A stretch of 59,401 bases of DNA from Stentor coeruleus (GCA_001970955.1 MPUH01000377.1:1-59401), one strand, 5' to 3'; numbered from the stretch's first letter, positions 8,442-19,901 are shown. Numbers and translations are program-made. The notes: generated by a model not told the origin, from the sequence alone.

Positions 8442-11280
8442 ATGCTCATTCAAACAAAGTCACAGCAAGTAAAAGAAAAGAGTTCTTTCATATATAATCT
8501 AGTCCCAGGAGACTTATCTTTAAAGACCGACGATTTCTTCTGTAGCCAAAGAGTAAATTATTTAAAAGAAATTTTACAAGATAATGAAAACCACTTAAAA
8601 GAAGCGATTTCTAAAGAATTAATAATGCTTGAGCTCCAACAAGAGCAAATTGAAGTTAGAGATATAATAAAAACTGAGTTGCTTATGTGTGAAGAGAACA
8701 ATCGGGATAAAAGCCATGTATGTTTAGAAGCTGCATTGCTAGACCGTGAGTTTTATACACGAAAGCATCTGAGTCAAGATTTAAAAACTAAACAAGAACT
8801 GAAAATGGCTTCTAAATGTGAACAGGCTATGCGTAATGGTCATGAACAAAAAAGGAAAAACTGGCAAAACCAGTTTTTAGCTGATTTGCTGAACCACCAT
8901 AGGGAATATTTTGATTTTCATAGGAAAAAACATGTAAAAGACTATATAGGCTATGATAAAACGTAACGTTCTTGGGGGAAAAGGGTTTTTAGAACTGTTC
9001 GATAGACAAGAGCTGTTAAAACGTGATAAAAATGATAAAGAAAGGCTTAAGGCTTTAAAGGAAAACAATATAGAAACCTACTTCGACTTGTTAAACAACA
9101 CAAAAAACGACAGGTTGCTTAAGATTTTAGAACAAACTGATACTTTTTTAAGACAATTAGGTGCTAAAGTGCTTATACAAAAAGGAGAAGGCACTGAAGG
9201 TAGTGATTTTGTCTTACCTGAAACCCAACAAGGAGCTTATAATGTGGCTGAAAGTTTAAGAATGTCATCAAAAATGTACTATCAAATCACTCATACAGTA
9301 CATGAAGAAATTAAACAACAGCCAAAAGGACTTGAAGGGGGGAATTTAACATCATATCAACTTATTGGCTTACAATGGTTGATATCTTTATACAACAATA
9401 ACTTACATGGGATTTTAGCTGATGAAATGGGTTTAGGGAAAACCATTCAAACAATAGCTCTTTTCCAGTACCTTATTGATAATAAAAACAACTATGGGCC
9501 TTTTCTTGTTGTAGTACCTTTAGCTACATTATCAAATTGGATGCTTGAAATGAAAAAATGGGGACCTAAAATCAAAATCCTCATATACAAAGGCCCTCCT
9601 GCTAATAGGAAAAAAATCATCATCCAAGCTTTAACGTCAAGAAAATTCAATGTTTTATTAACTACTTATGAATATATTATGAAAGATAAACAACAATTAA
9701 GTAAAATTCATTGGTCGTATATTGTTGTGGATGAAGGTCACCGTATAAAAAATTTTAAATGCAAATTCGCTCAGATTTTAGGTTTGCAGTACAAAGCTGA
9801 TCATAGACTTTTACTTACAGGTACACCTTTACAAAACAATTTAGCTGAGCTTTGGTCGTTGTTGAATTTTTTGCTTCCGAGAATTTTCCATTCTTTAGAC
9901 GATTTTGAGAAATGGTTTAATCAGCCTTTTAATAAAATGATTGGGGAAAAACAAATCGCCCTTAATGAAGAAGAGACACTTTTAGTTATTAATAGACTTC
10001 ATCAAGTATTAAGACCTTTCCTATTGAGAAGGGTAAAAAAAGAAGTCGAATCTGAGTTGCCGGATAAAGTGGAGTTTGTATTAAAAGCTGAATTGAGTTT
10101 ATGGCAGAAGAAACTTTATAAGGAAATACAAGAGAAAAGTTATAGTAGTAAAGATATGATGACTTGGAAAAGTAAAAGTTTAAACAACTCAGTTATGCAG
10201 TTAAGAAAAGTATGCAACCATCCTTATTTGTTTTTACATGTTGATAGTCTTCCTGAAGTTACAGATGAGATCTGGAGATGTTCAGGTAAATTCGAGCTTC
10301 TCGATCGTATGCTTTCAAAATTCATCCACAATAGGCATAGAACTTTAATTTTCAGTCAAATGACCCAATTAATGGATATCCTTGTTTTATACTTCAAATA
10401 TCGAGGTTTCAAATATCTACGTCTTGATGGTATGACAAAAGTTGAAGAACGTGACAAACATATGCAACAATTTAACTCAGAAAACTCTGAATATTATATT
10501 TTTTTATTATCAACAAGAGCTGGTGGTCTAGGGCTTAATCTTCAAACTGCTGATACTGTCATAATTTATGATTCAGATTGGAATCCAATGATGGACTTAC
10601 AAGCTCAAGATCGGGCTCATAGAATTGGGCAGAAAAAAGAAGTTCGTGTTTATAGGCTTATGACAAACACAGTATTAGAAGAAGCTATACTAACAAAAGC
10701 AGCTTATAAAAAAGAAGTTGATGCAAAAGTTATACAAGCAGGGCTTTTTAACACAAAATCTACGGATTTAGAACGTAGAGAAAGATTGAAAAATCTGCTT
10801 AAAACTGAAGAAGATGAAGAGGAAAGTCATGATAATGAGTTTTTATCTGATCAGCAATTAAATGCGATAATAGCCAGGGATGATGCGGAGTTTGAATTAT
10901 ATGAACGTATGGATTATGAGAGAAAATGCTATGAAAACTACCCAACAAGGCTTATGGAAGATGAAGTCCCTGCATGGATTGCTGTAAATACCCCTGAGGT
11001 CAAGATGGAAATTGATGTTTTTGGCCGAGGGTATCGTAAAAGGAAATTTATAACTTATGCTGATACAGAACCTGAATGGAATGTTGATGGAAGCTTTAAA
11101 CGTGCTGGAGCGAAGTCCCCAAAAAAGCACCCGAAATATAATGATTCAAGTGAAGAAGTAGATAGTGAAAAAAGTAGCCATCAAGGAGTTTACACAAAAA
11201 ATAACTTGAGTTCTAGTGATGATGATGAAAATGGTATGAGTGACTTAGAAGATACTATATATGACCCTATAAATGATTAG
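8442..11280 (+). CDS. SWI/SNF chromatin-remodelling ATPase (Brahma/STH1 type)
   Basis: Two exons (8442-8933 and 8950-11280) joined over a 16-nt intron give 940 residues. An HSA region (KRKNWQNQFLADLLNHHREY, about 135-170) is completed only by the splice, which supports it. The SNF2 motor follows: motif I ILADEMGLGKTIQT near residue 325, DEGH box, LLTGTPLQNNLAELW, then the helicase C lobe with RLDGMTK, STRAGGLGLNLQTADTVI and QAQDRAHRIGQKKEV. After it comes a SnAC-like segment (QLNAIIARDDAEFELYERMD) typical of the Snf2/Brahma subfamily, then an acidic, serine-rich tail. I see no bromodomain. The protein would slide or evict nucleosomes as the motor of a SWI/SNF or RSC-like complex. Converges on the centrin-like gene with 83 bp between stops. 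Confidence 0.95.
8934..8949 (+). other. 16-nt intron in the SNF2-family gene
   Basis: gtaaaagactatatag. Removing it joins RKKH to AMIKRNVLGG in one frame through the HSA region; without splicing the frame stops soon after. Confidence 0.92.
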
Positions 11281-11363
11281 ATTATGTTGTTTATAGATTT
11301 AGTTTAAAATTTTTATACAAAGTTGGGTTTTTTTTTTTAAGATTTGGAGTAAACCTATTATTA

Positions 11364-11906
11364 TTAGCCGTATACTTTTTTAGTCATGACCTTATAGAAA
11401 TCGTCTGCTGTGATCTCAGTTTTTTCTCCTGCAACTCTTTTGATTGCTTCGAGAAGTTCATCTTCAGTCATGCTTTCACCCAGTTCTCTTGCAACTCTGG
11501 TTAAGTTTTTCACGTCAATTACCCCACGGCCATCATCGAAAAGGTCAAAGATTCTATCAATACCTTCTCTTGAGTTCCTGTTACCAAGTCTGCCATTAAC
11601 ATGGTGGAGGAAATCGTCAAAAGTGATTGACCCACCCAATTCTTCAATACCAGCTAACAGTCTGAAGATAGTTTGAGATCTATCACTTCCTAAACTTGCC
11701 AAAGCAGCATTTACTTCTTTTGGATCAATAGTCCCAGAATTATCTGAATCAAAGAGATCAAAAGCTTCTTTTATGTCTTTAATTTCTTCTTCAGTAAGTG
11801 TCATTGCATCATCGGGTCCTCTCTTGTCTGGAGACTTTCCTCTTGAAGATCCTCTCTCTTTCCCTTTGAACTGAGCCTCTGAATAGTACTTTGTTTTTCT
11901 GGACAT
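11364..11906 (-). CDS. Centrin-like EF-hand protein
   Basis: A 180-residue protein with a basic 33-residue N-terminal tail and a centrin/calmodulin-type core. The first EF-hand loop at 53-64 ([12 protein letters not shown]) has all calcium-ligand positions. The second loop is degenerate, the third reads [11 protein letters not shown] and lacks normal ligands, and the fourth ([11 protein letters not shown]) is weak, so probably only one site binds calcium. The helix [15 protein letters not shown] matches the centrin C-lobe. Centrin-like proteins act at basal bodies and in contractile fibre systems such as ciliate myonemes; the exact role is inferred. It is more divergent than canonical centrin. 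ATG at 11906, stop TAA. Confidence 0.85.
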   Translation of the reverse strand: MSRKTKYYSEAQFKGKERGSSRGKSPDKRGPDDAMTLTEEEIKDIKEAFDLFDSDNSGTIDPKEVNAALASLGSDRSQTIFRLLAGIEELGGSITFDDFLHHVNGRLGNRNSREGIDRIFDLFDDGRGVIDVKNLTRVARELGESMTEDELLEAIKRVAGEKTEITADDFYKVMTKKVYG

Positions 11907-12973
11907 TTATAAACCATCCATATTTTAAAATTTTAGGTTTGATACATGGGGAAAATATATTCTCTTGAGCTTAAAAACAAATTACCGGGTCAGGATCTGA
12001 ATAAATTTCTATTAAAAACAAAAATTCGCTGATTTTAGCGATTATTTTATATTTTAAAGAGTTTTTTTTTAAATAGATAAGAAAAGGTTTATATTTTAAT
12101 AATTATAAGTTGAATACTGGATGCTTTCTTTAAATTGGTTAGGTTTAGGATTGTTACTTTATAAGATAATAAAGAAAATTAGGATTTTGAGATACTTAAA
12201 GCTATGAATATAATCCTTATTGCTAAGATAAAATGCTAAGATTAAAAAATGCTCAGGATAAAAATTAGGATTTCTCAGGATTGTATTGGTTAAAGAAATA
12301 GTTAGATGAGTTTGCTATTGAGATTTTAAATATAATATACTATGGCTGATATCTAAGATATAAGATATAAAAAGAGTAAAAAGTGGTTTGGTTTTATATA
12401 TTTAGAGACTGATTTTGAAATATTTAGGTTTTTTGTTAGAATGATTGGAAATATGCTATTGTTTAATGATGTGAAGAATATTAATGATATATGCTGATTA
12501 TATGGTATCAAAGTGCTAATTTTTTTAACATTTTGGATTTTTTTTAGGAAAACAAGCAAGAGTTTATATTTTGTTAAAAAGTTAGTTTCTTGCAAGATGG
12601 ATTTGAAATAGAGATATAAAATCATAATTCCCTAGATACAAAAAGGTTTAAACTTATCATTCTTTTTAATTCAAAAAATAAATCCTAACAAATTTTAAAT
12701 ACTTATTAATATATAAACAAGTAATCTCCAAATTGACTAGAAAATTCTTTCTAAAATCGCTATCTGACCAAACCAATATTTTTTTCTTAACATCATATTC
12801 TATAAATCCTCTTAATTACAATAAGTACCCCTCTATCCATCATAAAACATGCCAAACTTCAAAGCATCATTCCAAAATTATCCCAAAAATCATAATTAAA
12901 TCATCAATCCTATAAAAAAATCCTATTACACAAATACACAACAAAAACTAAAAATCCAATTAATATTCATTAT
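11907..12973. other. Intergenic, about 1.1 kb
   Basis: No gene. Very AT-rich. The left part is G-rich relative to C on the plus strand (5' flank of the minus-strand centrin-like gene); from about 12660 it is C-rich and G-poor (3' flank of the next minus-strand gene). Open frames here follow the skew and look non-coding. Confidence 0.6.
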
Positions 12974-13660
12974 TTAAAACATCCCACACCTATTTGAGCA
13001 GTTAACATTGACCGGCTCATGAAAAAGTCTAATATTATCCAGTTTATCCTCCAAATTTTTAATAACCTCCTTAAGTTTTATATTCTCCACCTCATGCATT
13101 TTCGCTTCCTCTTCAGACTTCTGCATTCTATCAATTAAAAACTCAATCTTGCTCTTTAATTCGCTCATATCATTTTCACTTAGTTTCGGAGCATTTGATA
13201 TAAATTCTTCATAATTCTCAGAAGATGCTGGGGTTTTATTATTAAACGAGTCTTTTAATTCAGTTTCTCTAGTATCAGGTCCATCAACTGTATCTCCACT
13301 TTTTTTCTGTTGATATGATGAGAACTTGAATTTTTTTTCCTTTGAATTCACATAAAAAATTGCTTCATCTTTGAGTTCTTCAATACATTTTTTTGTATTT
13401 GAAGCTAATTCTTTTGGAGATTTTATTTCAGAGTCATCATGATCGGTTAGCATTAGCTGAGGGTTTAGATTTAGTTTACCTTTTATCTTTTCTTTGATTG
13501 GAGTTAGATGTGGCTCGTTATTTGATGATACAAAAGATTCTTTTAGATTTGATGTAACTTTTAAGTTTTTGGATAAAGTTTTTTGAGAGTTTTGGGTAGA
13601 GAGAGCTTTACGGGATGTTGTATTGCCAGATTTTTTTGAAGATCCTTTATATAACTCCAT
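12974..13660 (-). CDS. Unknown Ser/Lys-rich protein with C-terminal coiled coil
   Basis: A 228-residue protein with no family I recognise. The first ~160 residues are low complexity, rich in S, K, N and E, and likely disordered. Residues about 160-215 form a heptad-like coiled coil (LSENDMSELKSKIEFLIDRM and on through LKEVIKNLEDKLDNIR). The end is CSNRCGMF, whose cysteines might take lipid or metal; the terminal sequence is not a standard CaaX box. ATG at 13660, stop TAA at 12974. Composition and length of the frame support a real gene. Confidence 0.8.
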   Translation of the reverse strand: MELYKGSSKKSGNTTSRKALSTQNSQKTLSKNLKVTSNLKESFVSSNNEPHLTPIKEKIKGKLNLNPQLMLTDHDDSEIKSPKELASNTKKCIEELKDEAIFYVNSKEKKFKFSSYQQKKSGDTVDGPDTRETELKDSFNNKTPASSENYEEFISNAPKLSENDMSELKSKIEFLIDRMQKSEEEAKMHEVENIKLKEVIKNLEDKLDNIRLFHEPVNVNCSNRCGMF

Positions 13661-14514
13661 TTATTATTTATCTGATTATTAGTTTGGGTTTGATTATGGT
13701 GGGTTAGGATTGAGGGAAGGTTTTTAAAGGAAAGTTGGATGAGGTTTTATAGAATTGATTGCTAGGTAGGCTTTTATGATTGATAAGATGAAGATGTTGC
13801 TTTTTTTTTATAGGTTTTGGTTGATTATTATGTGATTTTATGGTGTACTTTAGGATGGTTAGGATTAGATAATTTGAATATAATGCTGGGTAATTAAGTT
13901 CGATTTTATTTATTAATGGATTATGTTTTGTTAGTATTATTACAAATTACGACAAAATTTATAACTTAATGACTATTTAAAAAATCAAATAAAAGTCTAA
14001 TAATTTTATAGTAAAATTTCTGACTTAGTATTTATCATTTAAAACACATATCACATAATAAAAACACAAGTATTAAAATTATTTTAAAAAACAAATTAAT
14101 TAAAAACACCAGCCCAACCTTAAAGATATTTACTGAATTATCATATTTTATATAATATCAATACCCATAACAACAATTAACAGTTTAAAATTAAATAATA
14201 ACTGTATTATAATCATCAAGAAAATTGCGGGATTTTTATTTACACTATACAATTTCCTATAAAAAGCCATAACAAATCTAACATAAAAACCTTTATTCAG
14301 TTTATAATTAATAATTAAATCATAATGCATTCAAAATAAAAATATAAATTCATTTGCTTTTATACATAAACCAAACTTTCAATTTACTCAAAAAACTCCA
14401 TCTTCAAAAAATCATCAAAAACTGACTTCTCCAACATTCTTCATATTATATTTCTCATATTCTAATTAGCAATTTATTATCATAATTTCAAATATAGCTT
14501 TAATTAGTATATTA
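13661..14514. other. Intergenic
   Basis: No gene seen. 13661-13900 is G-rich and C-poor on the plus strand (5' flank of the minus-strand gene to the left); 14340-14514 is C-rich and G-poor (3' flank of the minus-strand gene to the right). A 60-codon frame at 14148-14330 is AT-rich hydrophobic sequence that I reject. Confidence 0.6.
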
Positions 14515-15564
14515 CTATAATTTCCCATACTTCCAAGTTGTAACTTCAACACCTCTTCCACGTCTTCCCTTCTCATCCATAAGAGTAATTCCTTTTTTCC
14601 TCAGCAATTCTCTTATCCTATCCGCTTCAGCAAAATTGCACTGTCTTCTAGCTTCATTTCTAATATCAATCAACTCTTCAATATCATCATCAGTTAATCT
14701 TTCATTTTCTTCAATTTCCTTAAGTTTACTAGGTGCTAAAATCATAGCTCGACCTGATGTTTTTTCCGTTTTCATCAGTGTTAATTTTGGGTCATTCATT
14801 CCTTTAGCTATACAATATTCTCCATAATCCCTATAAACTTTTTTAAGCAGTGTTTCAATTTCATTGACCGCAACATCAAATTTGTTATGATATTTCGAAC
14901 TTACACACAAATGAAGAGAGTCTTGACTTTCTGTATTATATGGTCCTTCTTTAAACCCAGATCCAATACCACGAAGCCTTAGTTTAATTATATCATGAGC
15001 TTGAGCATTCATCCCTTTACAACATTTTTCTATTATTCTTTTCATATTATATCCTTTAGACCCAATAACCCTTCTTGCTACTTGGAATTCTTTGTCATTA
15101 TCAATTTGTATATCAAATCTGCAAGTATATTTGAGGTTTTCTTCTTGTATTAAAGGTGTTTCTTTTATAGGGAGTTCTTTTAATGGGATTCTGACCTCTG
15201 GGATGATATGCCAAGATACTTGTAGGGTCATGTTTAACTCAGGAAGCTCTTTGCCGTCTAGGATTTTTATTGCAAAGTATGCTGAGACTATATCTTTGTA
15301 AGTGATTATTGCGTTTTTACCTTGGATTTTTAAGGATGTCACTTCACCAAAACATTCAAAGACTTTTAGGACGTCTGGTTCTTCAATCATGAAATCTTCG
15401 CTTTTTGAATCTAAGATCTCGAGTTTTAAGCATGGATTGCTAATGCTCATGGATTCTAGTTTTTCAAGAACCTTTTGCTTAACGTCATCACTAGCTATCA
15501 TTGCCCGAATTTTCTCTTTGAGAGTGCAGTTGCCAGCCCGCTCATTTTCTGATTCTCCTATCAT
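14515..15564 (-). CDS. RRM + KH RNA-binding protein with a CysRS-like tail
   Basis: A 349-residue protein from ATG at 15564 (MIGESENERA). Residues about 60-120 fold like a divergent RRM (VLKVFECFGEVTSLKIQGKN, then AIITY and a FAIKILDGKEL helix). Residues about 145-255 are a large type-I KH domain: VARRVIGSKGYNMKRIIEKC contains the invariant GxxG (GSKG), followed by IIKLRLRGIGSGFKEG, the long form seen in SF1/KHDC4-like proteins. The last ~50 residues (ELIDIRNEARRQCNFAEADR, then IRELLRKKGITLMDE) closely resemble the C-terminal helical tail of cysteinyl-tRNA synthetase, although there is no synthetase catalytic domain. The role is RNA binding, possibly splicing or translation control; the target is unknown. 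Stop TAG. Confidence 0.8.
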   Translation of the reverse strand: MIGESENERAGNCTLKEKIRAMIASDDVKQKVLEKLESMSISNPCLKLEILDSKSEDFMIEEPDVLKVFECFGEVTSLKIQGKNAIITYKDIVSAYFAIKILDGKELPELNMTLQVSWHIIPEVRIPLKELPIKETPLIQEENLKYTCRFDIQIDNDKEFQVARRVIGSKGYNMKRIIEKCCKGMNAQAHDIIKLRLRGIGSGFKEGPYNTESQDSLHLCVSSKYHNKFDVAVNEIETLLKKVYRDYGEYCIAKGMNDPKLTLMKTEKTSGRAMILAPSKLKEIEENERLTDDDIEELIDIRNEARRQCNFAEADRIRELLRKKGITLMDEKGRRGRGVEVTTWKYGKL

Positions 15565-15772
15565 ATTTAAATATAAATGGTACAATAAAATTTTCTATTA
15601 AATACTTTCATAAATCAAACATAAATTCCTCACTACTTCCTTTCTTCTACACACAACATAACCAAAATTATCACATCCACAAATTCTTATATCTTCTCTA
15701 AATCCTATCAAGCACAAAAAGTACTAATCCACCCTAAAAAAAAAGCCAATTATAAAGTTAATTGATATGAAT

Positions 15773-15877
15773 AAATTATATTCTATTAATTGATGATTTT
15801 GATTCTTTTCCCATCAACCCATTAAGGTAAATTATATTCTATTAATTGATGATTTTGATTCTTTTCCCATCAACCCA
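15773..15877. repeat. 49-bp direct repeat at the MORN gene 3' end
   Basis: Identical 49-bp copies at 15773-15821 and 15829-15877, 56 bp apart. The right copy holds the stop codon and last codons of the MORN gene; the left copy is non-coding. It could be a recent slippage duplication or an overlap artefact without an N. Confidence 0.85.
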
Positions 15878-17002
15878 CTCACCTTCCTTAGACCCACTAG
15901 AGCTAGTATAAATTCCTCTCCCATGTTGTTTGCCATTAAGCCAATTTCCTTCATACTTCCTCCCATCAGGCCATATAAAAACCCCAAATCCATGTTTTTT
16001 ATCTTCAAGGTAATCCCCTTCATACAGCCTCCCATCTTTCCAAGTAAATTTTCCTTTACCATGCATTTTATTATTCTTCCAATCCCCAACATATTTCCTT
16101 TCATCACTCCATATATAAGTTCCAACACCATGTATATTGTTATCAGTAAACATCCCTTCATAAACACTTCCATCTGCCCATTCAAACTTCCCAAATCCAT
16201 GTTTCTGCCCATTCACATACATACCTTCATATTTAGCCCCATCAGGCCATACTTCAACACCTTTACCATGTTGTTTATCTTGCTCCCAATATCCTTCATA
16301 TCTAGCACCATCTGAATGTATATAAATCCCTTTACCATGTGCCTTATCATTTTTCCATTCACCTTCATAAACATCTCCATTTGCATGAATTAACCTTCCT
16401 CTTCCACAAGCTTTATCATTAAACCAATATCCCTCATACATTGACCCATCACTCCATATTTGCTTTCCTTTACCATGACGTTGATTGCTTTTATTCCAAT
16501 CTCCTGTGTAAATTGCCCCATTTTCCATCTCAACAGCGTTTCTTTTAATTAAACTGTCTTCATATGAGTTTTCTCCATATATAAACTGCCCAAGCTTGGT
16601 TTGGATGAGTTTTATTGCTTGAGTTGAATAGTCTGGGATTTTATCTAATGGAAGTTCTTTAACTTCTTGTCTGTATATTTCAGAGTCAAAGCTGTTTTTA
16701 CGACTTTTTGATTTAAAAACATGCTTTTCAGAAGAATTATTGCTTATGTGATGGACTCCAGAATGCAAGACAACTTTGGTTTTACGTCTTTCGATAAAAC
16801 CTCTGAACACACTTTGAAGTTTTACTATATCCCCGATGTCTATTTGAAAAGATATTGCTTCTTCTTTCATATCCTCAGTGTTTGTTTTGTAAGTGTTTTC
16901 GTATGATCGGACAAACACTCGTTCTTGCTCGACAAGGACACGATCTGAGTTTAGAGTTTTTTCATCGTTTGTCCCACTGTGAAAACATGAACAGTTTCCC
17001 AT
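15842..17002 (-). CDS. MORN-repeat protein with IQ motif and acylation N-terminus
   Basis: A 386-residue protein. It starts MGNCSCFHS: glycine at 2 fits N-myristoylation and cysteines at 4 and 6 fit palmitoylation, so membrane anchoring is likely. An IQ-like helix ([18 protein letters not shown], about 58-75) could bind calmodulin or a centrin. From about 160 to the end there are nine to ten MORN repeats of the form YEGxWxxxKxHGxGxxxWxDGx. Such proteins scaffold at membranes, the cortex or cilia of protists. Stop TAA at 15842 falls within a 49-bp direct repeat. ATG at 17002. Function beyond membrane scaffold is inferred. Confidence 0.93.
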   Translation of the reverse strand: MGNCSCFHSGTNDEKTLNSDRVLVEQERVFVRSYENTYKTNTEDMKEEAISFQIDIGDIVKLQSVFRGFIERRKTKVVLHSGVHHISNNSSEKHVFKSKSRKNSFDSEIYRQEVKELPLDKIPDYSTQAIKLIQTKLGQFIYGENSYEDSLIKRNAVEMENGAIYTGDWNKSNQRHGKGKQIWSDGSMYEGYWFNDKACGRGRLIHANGDVYEGEWKNDKAHGKGIYIHSDGARYEGYWEQDKQHGKGVEVWPDGAKYEGMYVNGQKHGFGKFEWADGSVYEGMFTDNNIHGVGTYIWSDERKYVGDWKNNKMHGKGKFTWKDGRLYEGDYLEDKKHGFGVFIWPDGRKYEGNWLNGKQHGRGIYTSSSGSKEGEWVDGKRIKIIN

Positions 17003-18176
17003 TTTGCAGTTATTTGGTTTATAAATAAAGAGAAAGATTTTGAGTTGGGGTTATTAGGATTTATTGTAGGGATATAGAATGGATTAGATTTTTGTTGATA
17101 TGGTTTTATATGGAAAATTTAATGATTATGAGAAAAAGGTTTATGAATTTTAAAGGATGATAAAAGATTTTTATTAGAGTGGGTGTTAGGGTGCTAAAAA
17201 TTATTATATAAGAAAGATAAGGAAATGGGAATGATGGCAATAGGAAGAAGATAGGGTTTTATTGAATAGAACAGTTATCATTTGATGAGAAGTAATTCAA
17301 GAGGGATTTTATCAGATATTAAAAAGAATTATGAAGATTTTTAATGTGATTGTTTTGTTGTGTTTTGGTTGAATGAGTTTGATTTAGAATTTTTTAGCGC
17401 TTATGCTGTTTAAGCTATAAAACTTTGACCATGCATGACAGGATAGTTTTTCTTTGTGGACAGGCATAATTTAAGGGAATTTAACAAGTTTTTTTAGTAA
17501 TATTTGAACTCGGATAGGGTTTTATTAAAACTACGCTTTGATAATGAATGCTTAATTAGTTTCCCTAGAAAAACTCTTAAAGTGGATATAAGAAAAGTGC
17601 TGCTTTGGTTAAGGTATCAAAGTTTTATATATCATTGTATATTATATAAACTAACATGGAAACTTAGATGAAAATATGGGTCAAAGGAAAATTATGTTAT
17701 AGAAAATATGGTTTGAAGGAAAATTGTGTTATAGAAAATATATTATTTTTTTTGTGGAAATAAGAACAAAAGTTATTTATTTAAAAAATGATAATATTGA
17801 TAAGTTTATATAATCCTAGAGTGTACAACTTGAAATTTATGAGAACTTTAACACAAAAAAAAATATCATTAAATTCACTTTTATATTTTTTTGAATAACC
17901 TATAGTATCTTTTCTGCAAAGGTAATCCACAATCATCCTTCATCTTTTATTCTTATCAGGGTTTTCCAATCATAAAAACCTTAAAATTAACATAATTTGT
18001 AATCTAAATTAAATTCCTATTTTTTCTGTTTATTCATAACTCTTAAAATCTAAAATACCATCAAAACCTATAGAAAATGCCTAATTTATAATAAACAATA
18101 TAAAAAGCTATACTAAGTTTCCCCATAAAAAGTTCTATATTTTTAAAATCAAAATCTGAGCATTGTTGTAATAAAT
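17003..18176. other. Divergent intergenic region, about 1.2 kb
   Basis: Lies between two outward-facing genes and must hold both 5' regions. 17003-17400 is G/T-rich on plus; 17900-18170 is C/A-rich and G-poor on plus, so each side fits the 5' flank rule of its own gene. An imperfect ~30-nt direct repeat (aaggaaaattatgttatagaa / aaggaaaattgtgttatagaa) is at about 17691-17740. No RNA gene seen. Confidence 0.6.
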
Positions 18177-19472
18177 ATGAATAGTTTTGACCCTGACGAT
18201 TACATATCGGAGGATTGTCTCTACAAAGTTCCGGATAATGTCGAAGTATATAAGATGGTTCATAAAGAAACTGGGAAAAAGTTATGTACGAAAAATATAT
18301 ATGTAGATAGTGTAGAAAGTGCTAACCGAAAACAAAGAGAATGTTATGCATTACAAAGGCTTAATCATCCTAACATAATCAAAATGCATCATTGGTATGG
18401 AGTAGTTAAAGGAGAAGTATCATTTATTTCAATTATCATGGACTATTACGAAGAAGGTGATTTAATGAAATTAATAAGAACTTATGAAAAAGATAGATTA
18501 ACGTTTAGTGAACCAATACTTTTGGATTACTTAAAACAATTAGTATCAGCTTATGCTTATATGCAGAAAGAAGGAATGGCTCATAGAGATATAAAGCCTG
18601 GGAATATATTAGTAAGTAATGGAGGGGCAAAACTAATAGTTGGAGATCTTGGCAGTGCAGTTGTAAGAACTATCAAATCAGGGACTACATTAACAGGAAC
18701 CTCATTATATCTAAGTCCAATCCTAAAACGTGCCTACTATTTAAATCTTGATAACATTAATCATAACACTTTCAAATCTGATGTTTTCTCATTAGGCATA
18801 ACCTTTCTAAGAATGTCAATCAGAAATTTAGAAGAAGAATTTTCTTCATTAGAAACCCTTCAAGATGAGCTTGCGAAAAAAATCAGGTCAATCCCAGAAT
18901 CAATGCCAACAATAAAAACTTTATTAGCTATGATGCTTAGTGTAGAAGAAGATAAAAGACCAGATTTTTTATACTTGGAAAATTATTTAAATTCTTATTG
19001 TATTACTTATTCAGTAAAATGCGATGCATGTAAAAAAATAAAAATTTTCTCTGAAGTTTATGATTTAGGTCAAGAAAAATTATGTAAATCTTGTTATGAA
19101 GAAGCCTGGAAAAATATACATCCAAAATATGAATAGTATTTCATATATAGTTATCATTGTGAAAATAGATCACTTCTTCATAAAATTAATGATGATTTTA
19201 CTTGTATATGCAACAAAAAATATTGTTATTTTTGTAAAGATGTAGATCATAATGGGTATTCATGTGCAGAATATAATTCTATTATGAAAAAAAATGATTT
19301 AGCTCCCAAAGGAGTGTTTAAATGTAGTTGTGGGATGATTATTGAAAGAACAAACTCTCATTATGCTATTTGCAAGAATAAAATGCATAAGTTTTGTCTT
19401 TTATGTGGGTTGGAATGGAATAGAAGCAACCATAAAATTTGCATGATGCTGTTCACTACGATAATTAAATAA
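18177..19472 (+). CDS. Protein kinase fused to RBR-like zinc region
   Basis: Exons 18177-19135 and 19151-19472 join over a 15-nt intron to give 426 residues. Residues about 15-265 form a protein kinase: Glu helix region, HRDIKPGNILVSN catalytic loop, DLG in place of DFG, SDVFSLGITFLRM. The glycine loop is poor, and APE is replaced (LYLSPI). From about 278 on the protein is cysteine-rich: CDAC, CKSC, CICNKKYCYFC with HNGYSC, and finally KCSCGMIIER...HYAIC...KFCLLCGLEW...HKIC, which follows the spacing of the IBR/Rcat zinc domains of RBR ubiquitin ligases. The catalytic cysteine position of Rcat (GGC or GC before HMxC) is not a cysteine here. The combination suggests a kinase-ubiquitin pathway protein; activity of either part is unproven. 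Confidence 0.85.
19136..19150 (+). other. 15-nt intron in the kinase/RBR-like gene
   Basis: gtatttcatatatag. Splicing converts TA-TAG into tyrosine codons and opens the frame into the second half of the Cys-rich region. Confidence 0.9.
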
Positions 19473-19901
19473 TATTTTTTTCTTGAAATTTTATATATTA
19501 AATGATTTTTCTTATAAGATTATATAAGAAAATCTTCTATATATCCACAAAGCTACCTTTTATTTTTTATACATAAATCCTCAAATAAACCTTCTAACCC
19601 TCATGATTTATCAATATAATAAGGGTATCTTGTAAGGCATAGGCGGTAAAAAAAATGAAACTTTTCTGAAACAAAATCCTAGTAATATCAATACAATAAA
19701 ATTTCTAAGCTTAACATAATAAATAAAAATAAAATCTATTGATTAATTATAAAAATAATAATAAGTATCTGTAAAGGTTTCTAATAATTATCGTTTATCA
19801 CTAAAACAAGTTTTTTATTCATATCTTCAGTATTTTCTTATTCCTTAAAGATTTCGCCCTTTTTCAATAAGTATTGTGGATTTAAAATACATTTTGATAG
19901 T
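19473..19901. other. Intergenic
   Basis: No gene seen. A/T-rich with little G/C skew in the left part and mild C-richness nearer the kinase gene start. Confidence 0.55.

Noticed and set aside
8442-11280. TGA = Trp reading as in Blepharisma
   Set aside because: Long conserved frames here and elsewhere have only TGG at tryptophan positions and no in-frame TGA.
12353-12625. 90-codon minus-strand frame
   Set aside because: Hydrophobic Ile/Leu/Lys/Asn sequence typical of AT-rich intergenic DNA; no motif.
15832-16212. 126-codon minus-strand frame overlapping the MORN gene in another frame
   Set aside because: The periodic MORN DNA repeats create an open alternative frame; the MORN frame itself is clearly the coding one.
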